Assembly: GCA_004335635.1 (NCBI GenBank)
Contig: QAXH01006771.1
Coordinates: 38,185-102,184 of the forward strand
Source of the DNA: Chloromonas sp. AAM2
Taxonomy: Eukaryota; Chlorophyta; Chlorophyceae; Chlamydomonadales; Chlamydomonadaceae
DNA: 64,000 nucleotides
Direction: 5' to 3'
The stretch's first letter is position 1, and each line of letters starts with the position of its first letter. The position numbers were made by a program, and so were the translations under genes. This document shows positions 36,521 through 46,904 of this stretch, piece by piece. The notes beneath the pieces were generated by a model that was not told the origin of the DNA, ran no database searches, and was given only the letters and a program-made list of their open reading frames with translations.

Positions 36521-37377
36521 TGCTTGTGGTCATGCAGCAGCTGCATGCCAGCGATGATTATGATGCCTTGCGGCTATGCAGGGGTTGCTTGAGTGTCTGA
36601 CTTGACTTGCATGCCAACGCTAAGCTAATGCTTGTTTCTGCAGCAGTCCATGAATGCTAGCCGTAGCCATGTACTGACAGAGGAGCGGGTGGTGATTGAT
36701 GCATTTTGGGGTTATGAGCAACCCATGTGTGCTGTCCCATGTCAGCGCCTCAGGTATCCCTTGCGCCCAGCCAACCCGGGTGCGCACTGCCTACCGAGGT
36801 TCCAATGCCTGACGCTCAATTGGAGAGGTTTCAGGTTGTTTAGGAAAAGGTTAAAGTTGTTAAGGAAGAAGACACAAGGGTTTCACACACCAGGGTTTTC
36901 AAGTGAGCCACTGACGATTGTGATGCAGTATGGAACACGACCATGAACTACTCATAAGTAACCATGATATAATGGTGCTTTTGATTGTGATCACGACTTT
37001 GCTGCCTGACACATCCATTCACAGTTGCACCCTTGGCAACAACAGCTTGAAGTGCACGCGCCTGTGCCATCTCTCCGGTGGGATTCACAAGTTAAACAAT
37101 TCTCGCTTATGCAGTCGTTCAAGAGTGGCTGTAACACTTCAAAGCTGTCCTGCAAGAGTAGCTGGACAAAGACGCTGGACAAACGAAAGTGTTTGAATGG
37201 GTACTGGCCTACCAGAGCGCTGCCTCCAAGAACCTCCTTTTGGGAGTCGAGGACACGTGCATAGCACACTTTGTACTGCAGCTCGGTGCCTGCATCCTAC
37301 GCGCACACAATGCATCTGCTTTGCCTTTGAGCAGCATCATTATGACTTTAAGCACAAGTTGTTCTCCACTGGTCGAT

Positions 37378-37450
37378 GACGAACTTAGCAAGCCTAGCAA
37401 GCCCACACAACCAGCAGCTGCGGTGACTCCAGCAAACCCCTTCAGGCGCC
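37378..37450 (+). pseudogene. Fragment resembling the PP2C repeat tail
   Basis: CCTAGCAAGCCCACACAA (18 bases) is identical to the PP2C last exon near 33541. About 30 further bases align with a few changes and one indel, including CAGCTGC and AGCAAACC. Locally it still reads SKPSKPTQPAAA. It is probably a small duplicated remnant, separated from the gene by 3.4 kb. Confidence 0.45.
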
Positions 37451-37833
37451 CCTGCAAGGTTGCACTCACTTCCAACTTCGGGGACTTGCAATCTCAGAGC
37501 AAGCACTCGAAGGATGTCACCATCCACATTTGTGAGGACTCCTCCTCCTCCTCCTCCTGTTCGGTTGGTGGACCAGCCCTGGTTGCATACAGGGTTTCGA
37601 TGAGCCGTAATTCGTAGCTACTCCGTAGTGGTAATTGTTTGATTTCTGGCCAAAACAATTTGCATACAAAACATCACCACATATTGAGCACTTCTTTTGA
37701 ATTTGGCACTTGCATCAAGTGCCAGCGCAGTGACTGTACCAGTCTACCTGCGAGAACACCTGTCTCAGAGAGATATGGAGTCTTCCTATTCATAGAAGTA
37801 AAGTGATGACTGGCACAACAGTGGACAAGGTGA

Positions 37834-37905
37834 AGAGGCATTCACTAATCATAGACTAGAGGTAGGATACTCACCAACACACGACACACGGCGCCCAGCA
37901 AGCAA
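37834..37905 (+). repeat. 72-bp direct repeat, copy 2
   Basis: Partner of the copy at 35279, about 80% identical by eye, same orientation, 2.5 kb apart. Confidence 0.7.
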
Positions 37906-38978
37906 CTTTTTTCAAGTATTATGTGAGTTATGGACAAGGTTCAAATGATTTCACGTTTATGGCAGGCCTGCTACGGAAGCTGAAACTGCCCGGATATGGG
38001 ATGTCAGTGCAGCGCGAAACATAATGCACGTGGGCTTGTGGAGCATGGCGGGCCTTCCTTACCGGCCACCTGTTCTGGCACGCAAACAGCAGCAGCAGCA
38101 GCAGCCACATGAACAAGAGGAAGGACAGGGGCTGGAGCCGCATCAGCTAGAGGCAGAAGTGGCTCTAAACAACCCGGCGAACTATGAGTAGCATTGTACA
38201 GTCCACACCAGACAGAAAAGCAAGGTGTACGTGACGTGTATGAGATAATGTTTTTTGCAGGAAGGATGCGCATCTGAAGACCGGTTGCGAGTTATCTGTC
38301 ATGTGCACTTCACTGACATTTGACACCAGCTGAAACCTTTGATGGCAGTAGTCTGGTCATCTAAACCAATGTTGCTCGTCTTAACTCGTGAGGGGATGAC
38401 CATTTTGAAATTAGTTGCGATTGTTTTAACTTCGACCTTTGACAAATTTAGCTGGTCACACTGTCTTTGCTAACGGAATGCTTTTGGAAGGTGCTTGGTG
38501 CCTGTCAACAGTTGACCTTGTGGGAGTTGCCATTTCACTAGCTCTGACACTGACCTTGACCCTGACAATCTTTCAATTCGTGCCATTCATAGGGCTAACG
38601 GGATGCTTTCGGAAGGTGTTCTGTGGGGTGATGGTCACAAGGGCGTCACCACCCCTTGCTGACTCGGTCAGATTCCCCTTTACTAGGAGAAAGTTTTGCA
38701 ATTTGCGCAGTTAGTTGATGTTTGCGTTGGACGTGCTTCATGGTGTGCACTCCCTTCTTGTAAACAAAAACACTAAAAACAAACAAGAAACAAACAAGAA
38801 CTAAAAACAGCAACAACAAACAACATTCAACTGTCGTTCCTGGGTACGTGCATTGGGCACGTGCGCTTGGGACTGAAGTGCATGGGGCAACTGTAAACAG
38901 TTGCGTACCATAATTATTCAATGCGTATGCGTATTCTCCTTTGTTGCGTAGACAACCTTTCACCGCGATAGACCTCAC

Positions 38979-40781
38979 ATGCGCAAGCGGTCGCCCCTGA
39001 AAAGGTTCTTGTTCAGAATGGCTGAGACCAGTTGGCGGAAGGATGCACTGACCCGTACCATAGTCTTGTGCATCCTTTTCAGCGTTACAGCCTTGTTGCT
39101 CGTAGAGCACAGCCGACCAGCCATGCACTCAGCTGCTGGCGGGAAGCCGAGTCGCGGCATTCAGCTGCACAGCCAGGAACGACAGAGCCTATCCACTGAG
39201 ACACTGACGGACGCCCAGCTGCTTCAACTAGTTGCTCCACAGCATCCCATCAACCGATTGCAGTGCGGTAACTGGATGGATGACTATGCGAAGCTGCACA
39301 AAAACATCTTGGCGGGCAAAGCACCACAGCGCTTCACGGTCATGCGCAGCAAGCAGGAGTTTGGCAACGGCCTTGCGGACAGGCTCGCCAGCTCGGTCAC
39401 AATTTTCATGTACGCGTTGCTTACGGACCGTGCCTTTCTATACGATTGGGACCCTCCACCTGATGAGAGAGAAGTTGAACTACAAAAGGAGGTCTACGGC
39501 AGATACATGTTCTTTGAACCACCAACCCATCTCTGGACAGCCCTCAGATCAGACTTCATTGACTGGCGCTACAACAAACCCAGGTATCCCAGCAACTCCA
39601 CCGTGACCATGGATTACAACTGTGACCGCGAGACTGACGTATACAAACACTACTTTGCCAAGGAGGTAAGGGTACACAAACATTTCGTGGCATGCATGAC
39701 CTGCAACACACACATTAGCTGTCCTCTGACATTCCCCAGGATGATATGCGGCACTTTCACATGAAGCAGTGAAAGCCAGCCACGTCATGTGCAACACAAC
39801 CTCCATGCTCCAAGTTCACGTGCAGCAGCAAGGCAAGGAAGTTGCACACATCACTCATTGCCTGCTGGTGTGGCCAGCATCCCTTACATGGCCTGCAGCC
39901 ACACTGCATGTACAGTCACAGCCCTGGAAACGGACCTGCTTTTAGCCAGTCCACCAGCATGCACCAGTCTCCAGCCTTGACCTGCCTGTGCCCATGCTAA
40001 CCCTGGAATGCAGGACATCACCAAGCTCAAGTCAGAATACCAAACCGTAGTGTGGCATGCTGACCATGCCATGACATGGGCAGCATTTGACAACCCATAC
40101 ATTGCGGACAAGCTGCTCGCTTTGGGCCTTCAGCGCGAGACTGCCTTTGCCTGCTTGTTTGACTACCTCTACCGCCCCACACCACCCGTGCTGCAGCTGT
40201 TCAAGCCAGAGCTGAGAGTATTGCTAGACCCCACCGTGCTCAAGCTGGGTGTGCAGATTAGGGTGGGCGATTGGCAACTATGCGACAATTACATGTTTAA
40301 GCCTCAAACGTACCCTTCACTGTTCGACCACTATTTTGAATGTGCGCATGAGATGGAGCAGGAGTTGGCTGCCCCGGGCCAGCGGACTGTCTGGTACACG
40401 CTGTCCGATAATCCCGACCTGCGTAAGAGTCTAGCAAAGCGGCATGCCTCTCGCATCCTCACCAACACGCATGTGGCAGTCGAGCACATGGTCAAGAGCA
40501 AGAATGCCAGCATGCATGGGTTCATGCAGGCAGTGGGGGAGCTCTGGGCTTTTAGTCTCACCACAGCACATGTCATCACAAGAAAGAGTGGCTTTGGCAA
40601 GGTGCCTGCCATGGTCAATGCCAATGGCACACAGCACATCTTTGTGGTAGACTACCCATTACGGTTCGGATGGTTTGGTATGGACAACCGCAAGAATGTG
40701 GGGTGGTTTGCCCGGAAACCCTGCACTACCCAAAACGCAGCGCCATTGTCCATGGTCTGTAATGACTTCACTGGCATTTGA
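38979..40781 (+). CDS. Fucosyltransferase-like type II membrane protein (GT37-like)
   Basis: Predicted Golgi glycosyltransferase. Two exons, 38979-39665 and 40014-40781, give 484 residues. A short basic cytoplasmic tail is followed by a single membrane anchor (TIVLCILFSVTALLLVEH, about residues 29-46), then a stem and the catalytic domain. EFGNGLADRLASSVTIFMYA followed by LLTDRAFLYDW matches the start of the xyloglucan-fucosyltransferase-like fold (G-N-R/G-L and LLTxRxFL). GVQIRVGDWQ resembles the conserved nucleotide-sugar-binding loop, and WYTLSDNPDLRKSL and VITRKSGFGKVPAM the C-terminal Rossmann part. N-glycosylation sequons (NST, NAS, NGT) fit a lumenal domain. The donor sugar is inferred to be GDP-fucose. 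A second in-frame ATG at 39018 is possible. Only one intron, unlike its neighbours. Confidence 0.8.
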
Positions 40782-40960
40782 CCAGGCGGTTGGAGTGAAG
40801 CGTGACACTTTTCGTTTTTGTGACACGTGCAGCTGTGCAGCAGATAGCATATGCTTTGACTGGTTCTCGGTTGGCGTGTTTAAGGCTTGGTTTTGATGCT
40901 CACACAGTCTGTCACTAGCCGGACAAGGTCTTGTTACCGCCATAAGCCGGATGTGGGCAT

Positions 40961-41035
40961 ACCAAGCAGCACAACAGCCTTGTTTGTGTTCGGAATATCG
41001 TCAGTGTTCGCTCGCTGAATGTTCGGTGACAAGTC
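40961..41035 (+). repeat. 75-bp dispersed repeat, copy 1
   Basis: 70 of 75 bases match the copy at 60649-60723, same orientation, ending with the identical stretch GCTGAATGTTCGGTGACAAG TC. It lies downstream of the fucosyltransferase-like gene. Confidence 0.85.
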
Positions 41036-41870
41036 GAGGATACTTTCCATTGTGCGCCCAATGCAGTCCATACATACATGTTCCACGGTAGAGCTTATTT
41101 TTACCTGAAACACTCCTGGTTACTTGCCGAGCAGGCAGGCCATTAGGGGGTTACAAGGAGTTTACACATTGCCTTTTGTTGTAGCCGAACCGAGTGCGAC
41201 GTCGATACGCCATGTGTCGATCATGCAATCATTCTTGTGCTTTTGCTCTCTGTCATGGGCGACATGCAAGACTGGACTCAAGCTGGACGATTATTGCCTG
41301 CGTCCTGGTCATGTAAAGATGGGCGAATGCCACGTTTTGAACTGTGTGCTGTGGTGTTGTGCGCCATTCTTGGTCATCTGAACCCTTGTGACTGGTGCAA
41401 GTTGCCTGCTCAGGCTGCTGCCCTGAACGTGCGGCTGCAAATTCTTTTTGTGTTCAGCTAATGTTTAGTTGCATTCAGTGTGGGCCTCACGGGCTGACAG
41501 CCTTACTGGCCATCAGGGCCAGTGTCAGGTACTGGCGTCCTGTGTGGTCACTTATTGCATGGAGCATTCATCCAGTGTTGCAGGGGCTGACGCTTGCACG
41601 GTCGCTGCACTTATGTCATCAACGATGATGTACAATGCTAGCGGACAGAGTCACCTCCCTTATGGTTGTTGTCGGGTCCCTTGCTGCCTTGTGTTTGTGG
41701 CGATACACTAGTGTTTGTCGTCTTTTGAGGCTGCACCTGTGCCATTCTCATGTTTCATGAGGTGAGCCTTTAATGCACCACTGTAACGAATCGTAGATTG
41801 AGCTTATGCACAGGCAGAGAATTGCTACCCACTAAATCCTTGTTATGCAGCCGTTGGAGGTGCGATAGAT

Positions 41871-42141
41871 GATAGAAAAGCTGTAATGGATATCTCCACA
41901 CTCTTTACACAAGATGCGCAAGGACAGGTGCCTGGCCCTGCCTGTGGTGTTTCACAATCTTAAAAACTATGATGCCCACCACCGAGTACTGCCGGACAAA
42001 GCAGGTTAAGATAGATGCCATCTCACTGAACCGAGAGAAACTGATCACTTTCAGCATGAGCATGATGATCACGATAGATGTGCTTGACATAATAGAAAAG
42101 CTGTAATTGATATCTACACACTCTATACACAATTGGCAAGG
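41871..42141 (+). repeat. Local direct duplication (about 50 bp, offset 220)
   Basis: GATAGAAAAGCTGTAATGGA at 41871 and AATAGAAAAGCTGTAATTGA at 42091, each followed by TATCT(C/A)CACACTCT(T/A)TACACAA and then GCAAGG. Confidence 0.75.
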
Positions 42142-42490
42142 TAGATCAGTAACTTGTTTGTTATCGCTTCAAGTGGTATCACACCCACTTTGCAGTTTCA
42201 AGTTCTCTGGCAGCGCAAGCGTGTACAACAGAACTCATTATGGGAAATAAACCGGTCAAGTTCGAATTACCGTGATAGCATGCGTCATGTTCTGATGCGA
42301 TGCTGAGACTGGATGAAGAAAGCTACATCTCAGAATAGCTCACAAAATAATCTATGGTGTAGATCACGTAGGTGCCTTCCAGGCCCACAGGAAATGAATA
42401 TGATGTTCTGATGAATCGCTAGCAAGGGCAGCCTAATGGCCTGCACGTACATTACACTCTTGCAAAGTACTGCCATCAAAGCACACAAAC

Positions 42491-45400
42491 TCAGCGCACA
42501 ACCCCTAGGTGACTGTGTGCTGGCTTCCCGAGCAGAGGGCTCTCATCACTGACGCCCTCGTCATGCACAGTGATCCCCACAGGTGCCTCGCCGGAGGTGT
42601 GCAAGCTATGAGGATGCGCCCCTGTGCTGCCGGCCAAAGCACGGTCCAAGGATTGCAACACAGGTGCAGTTGCCGCTGCATACACCTGATCACTGTCACT
42701 GCCACCCACGCCGTTCCCTGTCAAGACTCCAGGTGCTACTACGTGCCGACCGCTCTGGCTGTGGGAGTACCGTTTCCTGACCGCAGTAGAAGAGAATGGC
42801 ATATCCAGCTCACCAACAAGCAGCGCCTGCAACTTGTCTGAGGCATGAAGGCCGTCCGACATGTGCTTGTCTGGGCAGCCTGTCTCGTCTGTGGCTCTCA
42901 CTGGGTGTGCCATGGATGAGGTGCCATAGTGCTGCAGCTCCATGTCCTTCAGGGAGGTCTCAATCACGGAGCAGATGGTGTCCAGCGGCAACACCTTGAA
43001 CGGCTCCTGTCGAGCAATGCATTTTTTCAGGCGACTTCAGTCTTTTGACTGCTCGGTTCTGTAACAGGTACAGAAGGTGCAAGTACATCCAATTTGCTTT
43101 GGCAATCAAATGCTCTGAAGCACGCCTTGAGCACTCAGCGCAGAACTTTGACTCCAGGTTGCATGCAAGGTAGTCCAAGGACACCAGTCCAGGCATGCTC
43201 ACCCACCAAGGCACTCACAGCACCGGGCTATGGGCCAAGCTCACCTCGATCTGCACGCCAATGTTCTCAGTGCCCATGAGGAGGAAGGCGATGAAGGCGG
43301 CCAGAACCGGTGTGGCCCAGCCCGTGGTGGGCCACAGCAGCACCGGCGCCATGGTCACGTACACAAGAAGGAACCTGACACAGGTGCACACACAAGACAA
43401 GCAGTGAGCATTGCGCAGTTGCGGAGACCAAGGGTGGCTTATGGCTGGCTGCTGCGGCATGTCGGCACGCCCGGATGCTCAACCTACCCTACCAAAACCT
43501 AGCTCGACCAACTGCTGTCTGCAATGCATGCCAGCCAGGACTTTTGTTGTTGCTGCCGCCGTCTTCCCGACCTGCTGGTGTGTCGTGTGTAGGCGGTGGG
43601 CAGGGGCGTGCGCAGGATGCGCTCGCAGCCCCCAAGGTTGTCCACAAATTTGTTCACAAGCTCCTGAAGCACTTGCTGCAGCACACAGCAACATGCGACT
43701 GGGTTGGCGCGCACACTGCAAGGTTGGCTCATCCCGTACCTCCACCCCATCCTCAGAGCATGTCTACGACAGGGAAACTGGCCCAGTTCTGAACATGCTA
43801 TCTGTGACAGGGAAACTGGCTACCAGTGCTCGTGTTCAAATATCTTGTCCGCAGTTGTGCTCACAATCACAGAGTTGGGCATGGCTAAGGCGGACGGGCA
43901 CTGCTCCTGCAAGCTGTTCCTGCCAGAGTGGAGATGATGTTCCGAACCAGGTCTACATAGGTGCGTCGATCCGTGCAATCCCATGACTACTACCTAGCAC
44001 GCTTGCCACGTATGCGTTTACTTGTACTATCGTCCTTACAGGCACTGGCTGTGAGTCAGTGCACAAACTCTGCCTCCGGCTGTTGATGTGCATACCCCCC
44101 CTTCAAACACACACACGCACTTCTCACCTCCCTCTGCCCCTCAACTCCAAGGTGTGCTGCCGCCCAGCTGAGTATGTGGGCAGCGGCCTGGGGCGCACTC
44201 TTCCACCGCGCCAGCCAGTCCAGCTCGTCCCGCGTCAGCACATGCACGGCACACACACCATGCCTGCACACGCACCACAGCAGCTCACAGGAATCCACAT
44301 GCAGCGCTTGGCCTACTGCATCACGAGACCAGCCGTGTGGGATAATGCAGCGAACAAGCCGCTGTGAGAAAGCAAACGAGCATGTGGGCTGCTGTGGGCT
44401 GCTGGGACGGGTGGGGCCAAGCCTGGTAGGACGAGAAAAGGGCGGCACGGCAAAGCAAAGAATGCGAATGGGCAAGCGTCCAGGGCAAATGCTGCACTGG
44501 ACGGTGTGCAGTTGTTCTGCACTCCTGTGCGCTCACGTTCCTATCGAGTCCTGTCTGAGGTGCACCCGCAGGACGTGCACGGCCACCACCATCCAGCGGG
44601 CGCCCAGGCGTGCAATGTGTGTGCGGTGCGGCGGGGACCAGATCATCATCTGTGATGCGACAAGCACATCAGGAGCACGCAGTTGCATGCACTTGTCAGC
44701 ATGCAGGCTGAAAGGCACTGTGCCTCACCTCACACTGCTGGCTGACCGTTGGGGCTGCGTGCTTACTTAAACTGTAGGAGGTGCTGAGCGGTCACGCCGT
44801 GACACACTGTTTGGCCTGCAGGCTGACGGGTGCAGCTGTCACTGGGTCCAGGGCCGCTGCTGTGTGCGCACCTGGCGTGCGTAGTTGCGGGAGAGATTCA
44901 CAACACTGCCCCACAAGGTCCGCGCCTCCCACCATCGTGCATAAGAGCCTGCAGCCAGACAGACAACGGAATGTTTGGCTGAGGATTGATTTGATGCAGC
45001 ATGACGTGCAGATATTGCCTCAAACACAGCACCAACGTCGTTATAAGCATTGAAATACTGCATAAAGAACACAGCTGAACTCATGGATCAGGCGACCGTG
45101 TACAGATGGCAGGTAGGCCTGGCCGCACTGGCTGCAAATCCGGCATGGCATGCGTCAGTGACTTTGTTGTCATCACTCTTGGTTGCAAGGCACTCACTGT
45201 TGGTTCGGAACACGAGCAGCAGCGACAGGCAGAAGGTGATCATGCCGAAGGCCTGCGTGAGCTGCACGGAGGCCTTGGGCGCGCCCCTGGGCACCAGCAC
45301 CTCGTGGTACACACCCACCTGCAGGGGGCGGTGTGCATGAATACCCCACAGCACGTCACAACTGCACCACAGTGCAGCCCAGGCCGCCTCAACGAAGACT

Positions 45401-46790
45401 ACCTGGCCACCGTGCCTTCCTGTTTCTCACCATGGCGCTCACAACGATCACATGCAGCAGCTGCCTGCATGGGCACATGCACACACAGACAGGCATCAAC
45501 TTCCATTGACATTTTAGAATTCTGAATTGAACTTTAAAACGTTGGGAGATGCCAGTGGTCAGCAGTGTCAGGAGGGCAGGGCAAGGAATTGGCAAGCAGG
45601 ACTTGTTGAACCGATGAGATACCACTGACCAACTGGAGCCAAGAAGGGGTGAGCATCAGGCAATCACGCAATAATGAGTGATTTGTCTGTGGACCACCCA
45701 CCAGACAAAGCCAAGTGCTACCAGGACGAATGTCCTAGGCTCCAGCCTGTGGCGCCATGCTGCATTCCTGTGCCATTCCCAGTCACCAAAGTCGAAGACC
45801 TGCGTGGCAATCAAGACAGAGCGGTTGGGCGCCAGCTACAAAAGTGGCTTGCTGAGCTTGAATGGCCTTTACACAAGCTGGTCTTTCCACAAGCAGGGAG
45901 GGACTCCAACCCGTCCAACATACATGTGAAGGGGATTATGACACATCGCGGTAGTGTCAGTGGTGGCCGCCCCTCGGGGTGCTATCCTGCTGACACGCTT
46001 CTGAACCACTGAAAGCACCAGCACCGGCCCAAAACTGCTCCGTTGAGGCGCCCTCACATGTGGACATGACGCAGGGGGTCAGTGTCCTTGACTAGGAACC
46101 GGATACAACTGACGGCTTCCACTGATGTGACAGCCTGTGTTCACTCACATTTGCTTGTTGCTGGTATGCTTGACATTATTTTCCTGCAGCACCTCCAGTT
46201 GCTGGCACACAGCCCAGTAAGGCAAGCGACAGGCCCAGTCAGGCCAAGCCCACCTTCCAACAGCTGTGCAACCCTAGCTTACCCTAGTCAAGGACACGCC
46301 TCGAGAAAATCGCTGCTCAACTTGGCGTCGTCAATCGCACTGCAGGACTGATGAGGCAAGCTCTTTACCTTATCTGCATACAGCTTCTGATGTTGCCCAG
46401 GTGTTTGAAACAAGCATGAGCAATACCTCCGCCGCGTGGAGGACTGCATGCGTACAGTGGCATACACACTAGCATAGCCAGTGCTAAAGCAAGTTTACTC
46501 AACATAACCTGTTGTTCTGCTGCAGTTAACGACACAAGACTGCAACATGCGTGCAGAGCATGGTCTCCAATCCTTGCTGAGGCAGCCTGCGTCATCAACA
46601 CCACGTCATCATAGCATGAGCCCACCTTAGGGGCCTGAAGGAACGTGAATGGCATTGGGTTGCCTTGCGGACACTGCCAGCAGCTGCTGGCTGCTCCAAG
46701 CTGGATCGCAAAGGGCTCACCGTACAAGTGATGCGACGCACTCGACCAGAGAATGCGCCTCAATTCTGAGATCAGTGTCGAACAGTGCAT
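42491..46790 (-). CDS. Bestrophin-family anion channel, probably plastid-targeted
   Basis: Pentameric chloride/bicarbonate channel family. Ten exons in phase give 520 residues: 46790-46626, 45799-45702, 45464-45431, 45318-45198, 44948-44872, 44649-44566, 44361-44128, 43675-43572, 43374-43245, 43006-42491. Bestrophin motifs: FDFGDWEWHRNAAWRHR, LSLLLVFRTNSSYARWWEAR, DNLGGCERILRTPLP followed by YTRHTSRFLL, LLMGTENIGVQIEEPF and VLPLDTIC. Four hydrophobic segments are visible. The last 130 residues are a polar tail without known domain. The first exon (residues 1-55, MHCSTLISELRRILWSSA) looks like a chloroplast transit peptide but has no family support, so the start is less sure. Algal homologues BST1-3 sit in thylakoids and are tied to bicarbonate supply, and plant VCCN1 conducts chloride; which role applies here cannot be told. 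Confidence 0.88.
45891..45946 (-). repeat. B-box dispersed repeat, copy C
   Basis: In bestrophin intron 1, same sense as the gene. On the minus strand: CCCCTTCACATGTATGTTGG then ACGGGTTGGAGTCC. Confidence 0.6.
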
Positions 46791-46904
46791 CAATTGGCCG
46801 CTTTGCCGTAAACCGGCACGTTTCTGTGATTCAAAATTTGTTCGCCTGATGACCACGCCCAGCTCTACACGCTACCTCCAGCGTAAAAACGGATCTCTGT
46901 GCAA
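46791..46904. promoter_or_regulatory. Compact divergent promoter (bestrophin / cofactor C)
   Basis: Only 114 bases between the two proposed start codons, the tightest head-to-head pair in the window. If the bestrophin start is correct, the two transcripts must share promoter elements. Confidence 0.45.

Larger units (their letters stand above)
34016..38978. other. Five-kilobase gene-poor, repeat-rich region
   Basis: Longest stretch in the window without a convincing exon chain. It begins with the PP2C 3' UTR and ends with the fucosyltransferase-like 5' region. It contains a paired 72-bp repeat (35.3 and 37.8 kb), two diverged CCAGTTCTGGGAC elements (36.2-36.5 kb), (GGT)n at 36387-36402, (CTC)n at 37541-37559, a fragment resembling the PP2C tail (37.4 kb), a 9-bp-stem hairpin (GACCGCAAA / TTTGCGGTC, 34869-34903), and a short direct repeat GCTAACGG(A/G)ATGCTTT (38468 and 38602). 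A 48-codon frame at 38045-38191 (plus strand, with QQQQQQ) is the only coding-like item and is weak. Confidence 0.5.
40782..42490. other. Convergent spacer with dispersed repeats
   Basis: Between the fucosyltransferase-like and bestrophin 3' ends. It contains a 75-bp element shared with 60.6 kb and a local duplication at 41.9/42.1 kb. No exon chain is seen. Confidence 0.5.

Noticed and set aside
43748..43822. CCCAGTTCTGAACATG near 43784 as another CCAGTTCTGGGAC copy
   Set aside because: Only nine core bases match and the A-rich flank is absent.
46372..46856. Long minus-strand open frame overlapping the bestrophin start
   Set aside because: The whole frame has no ATG at its start and its 3' half leads to no in-phase exon. 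Only 46790-46626 fits as a first exon.
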